A model generated the notes under the pieces. That model was not told the DNA's origin. It saw only the letters and a program-made list of their open reading frames with translations, and made no database searches. This document shows, piece after piece, positions 1-11,790 of a stretch of DNA of 64,000 nt (its first letter is position 1; every line of letters begins with the position of its first letter). The DNA is taken from the NCBI RefSeq assembly GCF_030272615.1, contig NC_081411.1:838354136-838418135 (forward strand), given 5' to 3'. The stretch comes from Cryptomeria japonica (lineage: Eukaryota; Streptophyta; Pinopsida; Cupressales; Cupressaceae). A program made the position numbers and the translations under genes.

Positions 1-12
1 TTGAGTTACTTC

Positions 13-37
13 TATAATGAGGTAATTACTCATTATA
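13..37. repeat. 25-bp inverted repeat
   Basis: Two 9-base arms, TATAATGAG and CTCATTATA, flank a 7-base centre. It lies about 140 bases before the start of the first accessory ORF. AT-rich palindromes of this size can arise by chance, and no function is claimed. Confidence 0.5.
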
Positions 38-177
38 ACATCAAAGCCAGCAGAACGTGTTTTAAAATCTATCAGGTCATTAATGCTACACATGCTTTTT
101 GGGTATTTGTTTTAGCTCTGAAAAGCTCTCTATTTTACTAGTTCTGTAATCTAAACTCGGCTATGAGAAATGACACC

Positions 178-1903
178 ATGGGCGGAAACAGGAGAAGATA
201 TGAGCCAAGCAGTTGCAAGGAGTGAAAACAGAAAGAAGAGGTGTGGGAAATTTTGTAGAAGGGTGGTCTTTCGAGCTTCATTGAGAGACTCCACGGCCAT
301 GATAGAAAGATAACTAGCTTCTTCTGCAAAAAATGGAAGAAGGGCATGCTTAAAATGGGTGACCAACTGGTGGAAATTGACAAAGATTTAATAGCTAAAG
401 CTACGGGTCTCACCAAGGAGGGATGCAACTTCTACAGAGACATGAAGGTCAGTAGGGAAGCCATTGAAAGGTACTCGATCATTGAGAAAGAGAAGAAAAG
501 ACTGGTAAAGTTGAGTAAAACCTATTACCCACCTAGGGCTTTTGCAAAACCCTGGTGGGAAATTCTCTTTGTTTTAATGTAGTATATAACTCTAGATGGT
601 AGGTTTACGAAAGTTTATGGGTATCATTTTGTCCTGTTAAATCATTTTAGGCATAATGATAAAGTGAATTTCCCTTACTTCTTGCTCTGCTCTATGAATG
701 CCTCCCTAAAAGCCTACAAAGAAAATCCTTGGGGTGATACTGCAATGCATCCAAGGACTTATGGTCCTCATTTATGAATATTTAAAGGCTAGTAAAATCA
801 ATCGGATGTAGCTCCCTGTGGACTCAAAAGAAGATATGTCTAATTCTGATTTCTCAGAGGAGGAGGAATCAGATAATGATTCCTCAACTGATAATGAGGA
901 AAGCTCTAATGACTCAGAGTATGAGAGTAGTAAGAAGAGGAAATCAAGACCCTCTTCTTCTAAGAGCAAAAAACCTCAAAGAAAACCCTTGATTAGTATC
1001 TCTTCGGAAGAAGAGTACTCTGATTTCCCTGAGGAGAAGAAGAACCCTAAGGGGTTGTTGAAGAAAAAAAGTAAGAACCAAGACCAAACTAGGAAGAAGA
1101 AAAAGAAAACAGAGGAGACTGGCAAAGATCCAAAGGAGATTGGCAAGGAACCGGAAGATGACAAGAAAACAAGGACCCTAGAAGTTGGGCATAGCCTGGA
1201 TATGGAGACTATGGAGGAGACTCTCAGGGCCACCAACACTATTTGTGCCCTCCATATCTCTAAAGACAAACAAATAACCCCTAGAAAAGTGACTCCCTCT
1301 TCTGGCCCTCCTCCCGAGGCCTTGAATGGTTTTATGAAAACCACAGAATGGCTTATTGATGGGAATAAGAAAACTATGGATGAGTACAAAAAACTCTGCA
1401 ATAGAGTCCTGATCCTAGAGACCATTAACATTGGAGAGGGGAACACTATGGCCGATTATATCGAGGATCTGAAGAACACTATTGCTAAAGCAGAAGACAT
1501 TAGAGATGCCTTTCATCCCCGGTTTGAGAAAATTGAAAAGGAGATACAGGATAGAAAAACCCTGGCAGAAACTAGTGAAAAAACGCTCTCGGACACAGTT
1601 GCCAAAGTGGAAAAGATAGAGGAGTGCCTAAAGAAAATTGCAAAGTAGAGCCTCAGCATTCTAAAAATCTCGGCCAACAACACCCATACCCTCATCAGCA
1701 AGCTTGATGATGAAAAGGAAATCCAGGAAATTGACCTAGATGCTAAAGGAATAGGGGAAGCCCATTGTCCCAGAACCCGCACCTATAGGAAGAGGAAGGA
1801 AAAGAAAGTGAATAAGGACTTGGAGGAGCTGAAAGCAGATGGGGTGACCTATGATGAGTTGGTGACAAAGGCAAAGGATCTGCTAAAGAAAATTACTATG
1901 TAG
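178..1903 (+). pseudogene. Broken accessory ORF of retroelement type, copy 1
   Basis: The reading starts at ATG 178 and stays in one frame to about 775. It then shifts frame once and continues through 818 to the TAG at 1901-1903. Internal stops include TGA at 223, TAG at 250-255, TAG at 580, TAG at 809 and TAG at 1646. The N-terminal half is globular. It holds a FIERLHGHDRKITSFF stretch, the motif IDKDLIAKATGLTKEG and, after the 580 stop, a block beginning YITLDGRF. A Ser/Glu then Lys-rich low-complexity segment follows (about 820-1130), then a helical, coiled-coil-like C-terminus. The N-terminal pattern resembles plant proteins annotated as putative plant transposon protein or retrotransposon env-like ORFs; that is my inference from memory. 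Two more distant copies occur at 5853-7862 and 43789-46418. Confidence 0.6.
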
Positions 1904-2069
1904 TGTCTCCTTGGTTTCTTTGCTATTTTTTGTTGTTTAGCTGTTCTTTCTGTTCACTGGTCTTTTGACCAGTCACTCTGTATGTGGACTCTTATTTTCT
2001 CAGCTTTCTTTCTAACTATGTTGTAATGGTTTCAGGTCCTTAAAACCTATTTTTCAATCAATCAGAACC
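1904..2069. other. Junction between accessory ORF 1 and truncated copia
   Basis: T-rich sequence follows the accessory ORF stop and looks like a 3' untranslated tail. It passes abruptly near 2070 into an integrase segment on the minus strand that ends at the EEGTFLG motif. No LTR or target duplication is visible at the join, so this looks like a deletion or recombination breakpoint. Confidence 0.45.
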
Positions 2070-2999
2070 AAGAAATGTTCCTTCCTCACTTTTCTGATCA
2101 AACTTTCCATTTTTGTCATCTTTGTGAACATAACATCTACTTCCAAAGATTTTAAAGTAACTTACATTAGGTTTCTTGTCATACCAGATTTCATATGGTG
2201 TCTTCATAGTTCCTTTCTTTAGTTGTACTCGGTTCAGGGTGTAAACTGTAGTGTTGATTGCTTCTCTCCAAAATGTTTGAGGTACCCTCTTTTCTATCAT
2301 CAGGGTTCTGGCATAATTTACAATTGATCTGTTTCTTCTCTCAGCTGTCTAATTTTGCTGAGGTGTTCTCAGTGCAGACACTTGCCTTTTTATACCATGA
2401 TCATTGCAGAATAAGTTAAATTCATTAAAAGTGAACTCTCCTCCTCTATCAGATCTAAGACATTTCAGTTGTCTTCCTGTTTCATTTTCAACTCTTGCCT
2501 TGTACCATTTAAACATTTGAAAAGATTCTGATTTTTCTTTTAAAAACATAACTGACATCATCCTTGAGTAATCATCCACAAATAATATGAAATATTTATC
2601 ACCATAATAACTTTGAACTTTCATGGGGCCACAAAGATCAGTGTGTACTAGATCTAAAATTCCTTTAGAAGTGTAGGACTTACTTGTAAATCTTGATCTT
2701 GTTATCTTACCCATCTAGCTTCCTCAGCACATAACATTCTCAAGTTTTTCTAGGCTCGATAGACATCTTACTCGATGCTTCTTACTTATTTTGATCATAT
2801 TATCAAAATTTACATGACAAAACCTTTTATGCCATAACCACGTATCTTCTATTTTTGCATATAGACATTTGTTCTATGTTGAGTCAAGATGAAATGTATT
2901 ACCTTTTGTTTATGTCCCGATAGCAGCCAACTTTCCATGTTTGTCATGAAATTTAACACATCCTTTCTGAAATTCTATTCAGTATCCTGTATTGTTTAG
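2058..2999 (-). pseudogene. Ty1/copia integrase, truncated at its C-terminal end
   Basis: This is the continuation of the minus-strand copia polyprotein that begins at 4304. It contains a GAG-pre-integrase zinc region (around 2720-2830) and the integrase core with VHTDLCGP, FVDDYSR and LRSDRGGEFT, the expected D, D and E surroundings. The later conserved block YTLNRVQLKKG...TPYEIWYDKKPNV follows. The frame is the same as gag and protease upstream, interrupted by several stops including TAG at 2998-3000. The reverse transcriptase and RNase H that should follow are absent: sequence ends near 2070. This element is the 5' half of a copia retrotransposon. Confidence 0.85.
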
Positions 3000-3425
3000 C
3001 TATGCTACACTCAACAAATTGTATTTCAAACCTTCAACCCAGTATACATCATCACATTTAGCATTGTCAAGAAGTGTGATAGAGCCTTTACCTTTTATCG
3101 GACATGGTGCATCATTACCAAATCTTACATAACCTCTGTCATAGTCTTCTAATTTAACAAACTTGTGTTTATCACCTATCATGTGATGTGAGCATCCACT
3201 ATCTATGATCCAAGAATCATTATTATTTATGTGAGATATTAGGTCTTTTTCTTCATACCTTTCTTCATCTAATCTATCTTTAATAGCCACATAAACAACT
3301 TCCTCTGTATTAGTTTCATTAGATTTATCATCGTTAGATTCCTCATCAGCTACTAGGCATGTCTTTTTGTCTCTGCTTCTAAAGTCTTGGTGTCCTCTAT
3401 ATTGGTTGTCTTTCTGCCTATTATC
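3000..3425 (-). pseudogene. Ty1/copia aspartic protease region
   Basis: The block SWIIDSGCSHHM is the copia retropepsin active-site motif (D-S-G) followed by the usual HHM. About 60 residues later come GKGSITL and VYWVEGLKYNLLSV, the standard end of the protease domain. It reads in the same frame as gag upstream and integrase downstream. A TGA at about 3418 separates it from gag and fits a Trp-to-stop change. Confidence 0.85.
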
Positions 3426-4304
3426 TCAGTATTCTCTCGTTTCACTAGATTCTTTGTTAGGGCAGTTAGAAGCCATATGTCCTATTTTATCATAGTTAAA
3501 ACATTTTAAAGGTAGCTTTCCTTTATACTTACCTTTTCCTCTCGTTAACCTTCTGGCTAATAATGCTTCAAACTCTTCTTGCTTTTTGATTTCCTCATAC
3601 AGTTTGTGCACTTCTTCCATGTTCTTACGAAATCTTTCACTTGTTCCACTGTGATTCCCTTCAGAGTACTTACTCATTCTATCATTGTAATCATCAGATT
3701 CACCAATATGAAAAGAACTGAATGCAGATTCTACTTTATTTACCGAAGACCCACTGTTATCAAAATTACTTAACTCAAATGCATGTAGCTTACCAATAGT
3801 AGTATCCAAAGAAACTGGCATATTTGGTACAAACCTTAGTTCATTGATTGCAGAGACTTGAATGGCATAAGCAGGTAGAAGTGTTCTAAGCAACTTCCTT
3901 GTTACATCCTTTTCTTCAATAGTTCCTCCTACTCCTTTGATTTTATTGATAGTCTCCTTTAACCTTGTACTGTATTGGGTTATGTTCTCACCTTCATTCA
4001 TTCTCATGGATTCAAGTTGTCCTCTTAGACTATCTACTTTTTCTCTTTGAACATGTTCATCACCGGCATACATAGATATGAACTTGGTTCACATTGCTTT
4101 TGCATCATTACAACCTTCTAGATCATTAAACTCTGAGTCGGTCAATGTTGATGTTATTTCAATCATAGCTTGAATATGTTCTTGCTTTACCTTTATCTCT
4201 TTCAAGGTCATCGGGTTAGTGCTTGGTGGTATTAATCATTCTCCAAATAATATGTTGCATATTCTCCTAATCCTGATAAATGCAGCTTCATCCTTTTCTG
4301 CCAT
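3426..4304 (-). pseudogene. Ty1/copia gag (UBN2 type) with zinc knuckle
   Basis: A minus-strand reading from ATG 4304 gives a copia-type gag. The conserved helical region includes SMYAGDEHVQREKVDSL and GENITQYSTRLKETIN. A CCHC knuckle near the C-terminus (CFNYDKIGHMASNCPN) has its second cysteine replaced by tyrosine. Two in-frame TGA codons break the first 80 codons; one replaces a Trp (AMWTKF-type context). Gag forms the virus-like particle and its knuckle binds the RNA. The primer-binding site and LTR lie just upstream at 4403-4415 and 4416-5871. Confidence 0.8.
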
Positions 4305-4402
4305 GTGGAGAAACTTGACTTGTTCAGCTTTGTTCCATCCCTTTTATACATCTTCGGATCTTTGCCTCAAGTACTTTTAAACTTTTCTTCTGGAGTCCAC
4401 AA

Positions 4403-4415
4403 CTCTGATACCAAT
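4403..4415 (-). other. Primer-binding site, initiator-Met tRNA type
   Basis: The minus strand reads ATTGGTATCAGAG directly after the LTR end TTTACA. This is the usual copia primer-binding site, complementary to the 3' end of initiator methionine tRNA. It fixes the orientation of the element at 2058-4304. Confidence 0.85.
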
Positions 4416-5871
4416 TGTAAAGTTCTGATGCCAATAGTTAGTAAGCTTAGAGGGGGGGGGGGTGAATCATACAAACTTAATCTTCAATATATTCAACAGA
4501 TTCAACCTCGATAACTTATACTTCAACAATATAACCAAAAACTGCTAAACATGCTAACTCATAAACACATAATCATCATAACACATATAACACCGGATTT
4601 AACATGGAAAGACAAATAGGGAAAAACCACTATGGGATTTTGGACCCACTAAGAAATATACCCTTCTAGAGTATGCTCGATTAAAAGCAAATCCTGTTAA
4701 AGATTACCAACACATTGCTAGATGTGACTCGGTTAAGGGATTTCCCTCAAATCTGTTAGGATCTTCACTTTGTTAGAAGTGACCTTGTCAAAGGATTTCA
4801 AACACTCATTTAGAATGTTACCTTGCTAGAGGGTTTACAAATAAGATTGTTAGGTCCACTCAGTTAAGATATTTTCTGTCAGTTACAAAATAACAGTAAT
4901 AAAAATATATCTGCAACTTCACATCTAAAATGCTAAAGTAGATTCTATTTGCTCAAAACAATCTTGTCATAGGACTTATCTTGTCCCTCTACTAGGCTCC
5001 CTACTCTGTTATTCGAATAGGTCTTCAAGCTTTTGTGCTTAGTAATCACTATGTAGCATCCCTATGCTTACACTTACCTGCATGCATTGTTCATCAATAA
5101 TTTTTTATTTATAAAAAATTTGCTAACCGCTAAATCTCCTTGATCACATTTCCCATGATCAATCATAGCCATCAGATCTTCAATCTTGACTAGGTTCAAT
5201 GTATCATTTGGTCTGAAAATGTTTTACCTCGCCTTGGAACTTGCATTCCTTCCTAGGAACTTGTGCTAGGTTATTGCGGTTCAATCTATGATGTAGATCT
5301 TCCTCTTGATTTTCCATTGTCGTAGATCTTTAACAAATTTCTGCATGACATACCAATCATTTATTCATCTCCAGCTCATCAGTATCTTTCATTAAATAAT
5401 GCTTTTATCCATCCAATGTGATCTATTATAACTCGGTTATTACTCGCTTAATACTGGACTTCACTTAGTAGACATTCTGCCTTCTTTAACCGATATTGAT
5501 AACCTTAGGGTTTACCGACTAGGTTCTTTGCTTGGTGACATAGTATAGTATTAACCTTACAATCAACAACATATGTAGGATATCAAAACAATCAAAACAA
5601 CATGATCTCATCATTGTCTAACTCGGTAATAGTTGCCCATTGAATAACTTATTTCTCCCCTTTATTATCACATCCTTTATGTGTCACTTACGGACCTCTT
5701 AATACTCATCAATACATACTTCTCAAGATATGGCAACATCATACTAAATCAGAAAATCAATTTCTTGGCATCAATGACAAAATAATATTATAAAGACAGT
5801 AATCATCCTTCTTCAGTTATATCAATAATCTCCAACAACCTTTTGAATATCCTTATTGAAATGCCAACAAT
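4416..5871 (-). repeat. Copia LTR, 1456 bp
   Basis: On the minus strand it begins TGTTGGCATT at 5871 and ends CTTTACA at 4416, with a primer-binding site on one side and a polypurine tract on the other. A G-run followed by TGAATCA (about 4450-4470) corresponds to the C-run motif near the 3' end of the other copia LTRs here. It therefore acts as 5' LTR for the gag-protease-integrase to its left and 3' LTR for the accessory ORF to its right. No matching partner LTR of this family is seen in the window. Confidence 0.75.
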
Positions 5872-7862
5872 CTCCTTTCTATTGTAATGCCAACACCTTT
5901 TCCCTTATCTCTGTCCTTTTGATATACTTTGATAGATTTAGGCTTGAGTAATTCTTCCTCTTTTCCCTTCTCCAGAAAGAAAATATCCCATGCATCAGCA
6001 GTTTCCTCAGAAACTTCCTTTACTCTTCCTACCATTAATGCTACATGCCAGTGAGTAGTAGAAAACACTGTTTGGTTAGCCTCACTGATTAATTTGTCTA
6101 TTTCATTAGGTGAGTTAACTAGATGCATTGCCAGCAATTTTTCAATCTTAATCTTTTTATCTAGTTCAGCAATAGCTAATCTTCTAGCTTCTAATCTCCT
6201 ATACAAGTCATTTGGAATTTCATCAACAATTTCCATTAAGAATTTCTTGTATATGTCTAAGTGTAAAATTACACAGTTCTCTATACTTTCCTTATCATCA
6301 GCTAATAGTGTATTGTATATTTTATTGATGTTCTCCAGCTTACCATCCTCTATGATTTCAGTGAGAAGTTTGTCTATAGGAGAAATAGTTCGTTTCACCT
6401 TCTTTTTAAGAGTCATCTTCTTCACTGGAGGCCTTACTGCCTGTTGCTTTTGTCTTGTCCTTTTAGGTGTAGGAGAGGGTGTCGGTGAGGGTTTTATTTT
6501 CCTTTCAACCCTTTTAAATACAACAGGTATATCACTTTCAAAAGAAGTTCCAATTGGTGAAAGATGAGTTTCTGGTTGAGGTGCTTCTAACTCACTTTCA
6601 CTTATACCAATTTGTCTTAGAACATCTTCCTTGATTGCCTTTGCTTGTCGGGTTCCTTTCCTTATGGTTTCTTCAACCTTCTTAACCCTTTTTATAGATT
6701 GAATTCCACTTTCTATTGTTTCAGCATTTCCAAAAACTTCCTCTTCCAGTTCCCTTGGAGCTTCAAGGAGGGCTTTTGCATATGTTTCTATGATGTTGTC
6801 ATCTGTTTCATAGCCCATTTCAGTTACCCAAATAGTTTGAGGGACAATTGCTTCCATCCAAATTTCATCTTTCTTGATCACAAAACAGATTTCCTTTTGA
6901 TACTTATCCATAATAGTTTGTGACAATCTTACTCTAGCCTTCATTCGAGCCTTCAATGCTTGAAAATACTAATTTATATTTTTCTCCCTGTTTTCTCCCA
7001 TATTGTTTAGTAAATCTAATAGTTGTTTTCCTACCGATATGTCAAAACCAAAATATCTTGCACTAATATCGGGTACTTGTTTGGTTATGTACAACATCAA
7101 ACAAACAAGTAAGTTTCCAAATCTGAATGTTCCTTTCTTATTTCTTTTGATCTTTCCCAAATTGTCTATCAACTCATCTTTAAGCTATTCACATATCTAT
7201 TCTTGCATTATCATTGACCATATCATAGGCACTCTTGATACATAGGCTAGAAATTGAGTTTAACCTATTAGCATGTGTAGCTTTATATCCTAAGATCATG
7301 TTGATAAATCTGACATTTATATCTTTCACATCATTTAACCTTAGAGATCTCTTATCAAATGTTGCACCAATTAGGTTTATCACTGTGTCATTTGAGACCT
7401 TCTTTGTTTTGTCCGGTTTCTTACCGGTGGAGGGCAACCCTGTTACAACTTTTACTGCTTCTTTTGTGATTTTATGAATAGAGTCTAACCAGAAAAATTC
7501 ACCATGTACTCTTCTTAACACAATCGTTATGATATCCTTGGGAAAATCTGGGATACTAAGAACTTCAGTGAAACCTAGGGTTTCCACTATCTTATGTTCA
7601 GGTTTGACATTTCCAGATTCATCACAAATTACAGTTTTAAACATGTTCTTAATCTCATCATCACCTAATTCATCAATATACAATGTATATACATCCTAGG
7701 GTCTTCAGCATATATTACTCCTTTAGGGATTTGAGAAAATGCACCTATGCTATCATCTTTCTTTGCAATTTTGGGAACTACCTAAAATATGGGTCTAGGT
7801 CCCTTAACAATTTCAACAATAGTAGGGTTTGCAATAAATTCAGGAGTGGATGAAGATGCCAT
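5853..7862 (-). pseudogene. Broken accessory (env-like?) ORF, copy 2, abutting an LTR
   Basis: Reading from ATG 7862 (MASSSTPEFIANP) runs leftward through two or more frame changes (near 7690 and 7185) and an in-frame TAG near 7780, ending at the TAA at 5853. The globular N-terminus includes RRVHGEFFWLDS, ITKEAVKVVTGLPSTGK and NVRFINMILGYK. A Pro/Ser/Lys/Arg linker (SPTPSPTPKRTRQKQQ) follows, then a helical C-terminus. The last codons pass through the polypurine tract and stop 18 bases inside the LTR, so this ORF belongs to the LTR element. Position before the 3' LTR and the lack of pol motifs fit an env-like gene of a Sirevirus-type copia. No signal peptide or membrane segment is evident, so the env label is only positional. 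Confidence 0.6.
5872..5882 (-). other. Polypurine tract
   Basis: The minus strand reads AGAAAGGAGAT immediately before the LTR start TGTTGGCATT. This is the expected plus-strand DNA primer site. It lies inside the coding frame of the accessory ORF. Confidence 0.7.
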
Positions 7863-8005
7863 AGCTATAAATACCTCAATCTTCCTTAAGAATGGATGAT
7901 TTGATAGATTGCTTCACTTCTTCAATTAGAATGTCTTCGCTCAGGAATTTTCACGCTCTCGAAGATTTGAATGCTCAGTGAATGAAAAAGGAGCCAAAAC
8001 ACTTA

Positions 8006-8012
8006 CTTTATA
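8006..8012 (-). promoter_or_regulatory. Possible TATA box ahead of accessory ORF copy 2
   Basis: The minus strand reads TATAAAG about 145 bases before the ATG at 7862. The spacing would allow a leader of roughly 115 bases. A 7-base match in AT-rich DNA is weak evidence. Confidence 0.25.
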
Positions 8013-8167
8013 ATGCTATTTTTGCCAACTACCACATTTAATGCTTGCTGATTAAGTCACAACTTAACTCATCTGCCAGTATGGAAGTAATTTCAACTTG
8101 TTACCATCAACCGAGGGAATAATAGCATATTTTTCATTTTGTTGCTAAACCCCCAAAAGAATTTTCT

Positions 8168-9273
8168 TCAATTAGATGAAGATTCTCCTGCCGAAGGAGT
8201 GTTACTCTGTTCTACCGGTGGAGGAGTATTCCCATCAATATTCTGATCTAACTTTCTGATCCATTGTTTTGAGAATTCTTTCTTTACCTCTTCAACTTTT
8301 TCTTTACCTTTTAAACTAGGACCTTTGTTATTTGTCAGTGAGGACTTGCTTCTATAGAATTTAGCAATATGTCCAATCTTGTTACAGGCATAACAAGTCA
8401 CATTGTTCTTTTGAATAGCTTTCCCATATCCTATATCGATATGTTTTCTACATTGATTAGATAAGTGCCCAAATCTTCCACAAACATAACATCTTACATT
8501 CATCCTGCAATTTTCTAAATTATGACCAACTTTGTTGCATTTGGAACATTGAGTGTATTAGTGTTTTGATAATTTCTAGATCTACACTGATTTTCTCTAT
8601 GACCATACTTGTTACAATTAAAGCATTTTCCATTAAATTTGTAAGTAGTGGGTTGTCTTATCGGTTTGTTATGATCATGATTGTTTTCAGTACCGAAGTT
8701 TTCATCAATTTCAAAGCCAAGGCCATTTGTATCACCATTAGGTTTCTGATTCTTCAGCATGTCACCAAGTTCTTCTGAACTTTTCTTGAATTTCTCCTTG
8801 TGATGATTTGCAACAGTCAGTTCATTCTCCAAGATTCCTTTCTGTCTCATGAGTTCAGTTCTGTCATTTTGTGTGTGCATTAGATCTGTCTTCAACATAT
8901 CATTTTCATGACTGAGTCTTGTGTTTTCATTTCCAGCATCATTTAGTCTTCTAACCAAGTCTTCTTCATTCTTCTTTCTATCTTCAATTTCTTTACAAAA
9001 TCTCATAGTCATATCCTGCATCTCATTCTTTATTGTACTGATTTCTTGTCTTAGCTTGTTTACCAAATCAATAAGAGTTTCCTTTTCATTTTCCTCATTT
9101 TGCATATTTTCACAAAGTTCTCTTCTCTTATTCCTTGCAATAGTAAAATTCTCTTGAAGTGCTTGAATAATATTCTGAGTAGCCTTTAGATCATCTTCAA
9201 GTTTGATATTCTTCACCTTTTCTACATCATAGTCTGTATGAGTTGTTTCCAATTGTTTTCTCAAGTTTTCCAT
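8168..9273 (-). pseudogene. Sirevirus-type gag C-terminal part with zinc knuckles
   Basis: Reading from ATG 9273 gives about 180 residues of coiled coil (METLRKQ-like start, many Glu/Lys/Asn heptads). A CCHC knuckle CFNCNKYGHRENQC follows near 8600. After a frame change near 8510 come CYVCGRFGHLSNQC and CYACNKIGHIAKFY, the last having lost its final cysteine. Long coiled coil plus several knuckles is typical of Sirevirus (SIRE/Maximus) gag. The N-terminal UBN2 part is missing: the coiled coil starts only about 60 bases after the primer-binding site. The end, rich in Ser/Pro, stops at 8168. Confidence 0.7.
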
Positions 9274-9330
9274 CTCTACCAGTGACAAGATCTTCCTCAA
9301 GCTATTAGGCTTTTGAAAATAGAGGACTAG

Positions 9331-9344
9331 GCTCTGATACCAAT
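9331..9344 (-). other. Primer-binding site, initiator-Met tRNA type
   Basis: The minus strand reads ATTGGTATCAGAGC right after the LTR end CCTAACA. It confirms that the gag at 8168-9273 belongs to an element whose 5' LTR lies to the right. Confidence 0.85.
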
Positions 9345-10131
9345 TGTTAGGATTCCCAAAGATACAGAGAGGGGGGGATGAAACAGTATCCAACCGGTGG
9401 ATAAAATTAGTTGACTTAAAACATGAAAAACATATTAAAACTGTGTACCGGTAAACCAGAAATAATGCAGTAAACAAGAATAACAACAACCACATGAGAA
9501 GCACACCATAACATAGTATTTTAATGAGGAAAATTGGTGTGGAAAAAACCTCGGTGGGATTTGTGACCCACAATATTCGCTTACTAGCCAATAAGGGAAT
9601 ATTACTCTTACAATAGGGACCTGTACATACAAGAAGGCCAAGTGCCTAGAGCTCACTACTCAATTACAAAAGAAGTCACACTGACTTATAAAAATAGATT
9701 ATATTAATCCAAAGTCTTGTACTGCTTCAGATTAGCATCTGCTATGCTAGATCCAGTACCGGTTTAAGCTCTGCTACATACATAAACCCTTAACCAATAA
9801 TTCACATATTAGGTCTACATAATTTCATCTATATCCTTATTACAAAATTATCTACAATGATCTCATACATATATGAGTCATATTACAACTCTCCATGTTG
9901 TCTTACAATGATTTTATAATTAATTACAAAATACACTTTAAACAAAATTGAAGTCAACCAAGGTGTCGGTGTCCTTCCTTTCACTGTCAGTGTTCTGTAT
10001 GCCAGTGTAGAGTCTATCAATGTCAGTGCCGGTATATTTGTCGTATCGGTATCATATGATTGCAAGGTTGCCATCAATGACAAAACCTTCAATCACCTAA
10101 AATTTCTCATTGGAGTGTGCATTTGCCAATA
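9345..10131 (-). repeat. Copia LTR, about 790 bp
   Basis: The left end (TGTTAGG on the plus strand, 9345) is sharp because the primer-binding site follows. The right end is set by similarity to the TGTTGG start of other copia LTRs here and could be wrong by tens of bases. It carries the G-run near its 3' end (9369-9378) and the GAGCTCTAGGCACTTGGCC-type block shared with LTRs at 40 and 43 kb. It does not match the LTR at 4416-5871, so the two LTRs are not a pair. Confidence 0.6.
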
Positions 10132-10153
10132 GTTCATGCCTAGAAGGGGAGGG

Positions 10154-11790
10154 TGTGAGGCCCTACCCTGACCCATTCTAGCATTTTAGTGTCTTTCATG
10201 TTGGAACTATTATGGATGCTTTATTTTTATGCATTATAGATATAGAACTTTATATGATCCCAGGAATTGGATGACATTGGTATATTGATGCTTCATTTCT
10301 ATGCATTATGGGTATAGAATTTTATATGATTCTAGAATAGGATAATATTGAGATGATGTATGCCATTATTTGATTTGTGGGACTTTATTAGGATGCTAGA
10401 AATATGATGCATATCCTATGAATGGATTAAGTTTATGAGGACTATGATAAGTGCTTATGTGGATTTTCTTTGTTATATGGAAAATTGAATTGTATGATGT
10501 CAATTGTATGCAGAGTGATTGATGTGACCATCGAAACATTATGGAGAATTAAGCCTAGGCCTATGTACATTCGTAAAACCATGGGTTGTCTATTTGGAGA
10601 GACAATACCCCATATGTATTGTATTTTATTCGTAAACATAAATGTTTGCATGTGTGTAAATTGTATTTATTAAATTGTTTAAATCATTCAAGGGACAATT
10701 ACCATGTGTGTATTTGTGATGTGGAATTATTTTGTAGTGTCACTTGACATATATGTTGTATGTTGCATTGGCAATTGTCATGTCACCTTTTTGAGAGATT
10801 TACCTTTTACTTAATTGATATATTTCCATATTATCTTTGAAGGTTCCAATAAATCTAGGATAGTGAGCCATAAGGATGGTCAACTCGGAGTTGACCCGTA
10901 GGTTAACTTTAGGTTGACTTTCTAAGGGTTAAACCAACTCCTAGAGTCAATTTTGGAGCATTTTTATTAGGCTTCATGGGGTACATATGGGTGAAGGCCA
11001 AATTTGGTCATCTGTCTTTCCCCTAGGGCTTGTTTAACCACCCAAAAAAGTGGTTTTCCCAAGAGTGACGAATTTCATCTATAGGAGTACCATCCTTGCT
11101 TAGATAACCTTCTTAGTAGGTGTTATTCCTCTTCCCCATTTCATTCCTCTTCTTGAGGTGCCTTGGTTAGGGAGTGTGTAAGACCTAGGGAAGACCAACC
11201 AATGAGAGTCTCTCACTCTATCCAAGAGGTTGGAAGGAGTGAGAGAAGCTTTCTTAGGCTAGAGATTGAGGCTTAGTGAGTTAATCACCCACTCTCCATC
11301 TTTGGAGATTTTGGAATTTTTGGAAAAAAAACTAGTTTTGGAATAGAAATTTTGGCTAAGTGTTGCAGAAAAGATTTGTGGATTGGGCTACTCTTCTCCA
11401 AGCTATCCCTAGAATGCCCTTGGTAGATTCAAGGTTGGTTCTTTTCTTACTTGTTTATTTGAAAATTGTTTGTAGGATTGCTTGTATGTAATGTTGTTTT
11501 CCTTGCTCTTTCCTTTGTGAAAATTTTATGTGATCTTCCTCTTATTTCTGTTTATGCATTTTATTGTATTTTGGGAGTATCCAAGGCCATCTTACCCTTG
11601 GAAGGGCAAAATGGTCTTGGGGGTGGAAGGAGTTTGATAGCCTTAGAGTGAGAGGCTCTCATTATGAGAGTGATCTCAAGGGTTTGTCGATGTGACCCTT
11701 GCTGCATAGTTTTGTTAATGCATTCGGGGGTTATAATGGGAGAAAAAATGACATGTATACCTTTGGGGGTCATAAGGATGTGGGGTTAAG
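10154..11790. repeat. Dispersed LTR-like repeat, copy 1
   Basis: Starting at TGTGAGGCCCTACCCTGACC this stretch aligns, with many substitutions, to 62418-64000. Shared landmarks include the passage on preventing interruption of GGAGAATTAAGCC (10540s and 62880s), AGTTGACCCGTAGGTTAACTTTAGG and GGTGGAAGGAGTTTGA near the end. TG at the start and a length above 1.5 kb suggest an LTR, but no primer-binding site or polypurine tract was found. The end is approximate because copy 2 runs off the window. Confidence 0.55.

Noticed and set aside
138-428. Minus-strand open frames opposite accessory ORF 1
   Set aside because: They are antisense shadows of the plus-strand reading and have no family resemblance.
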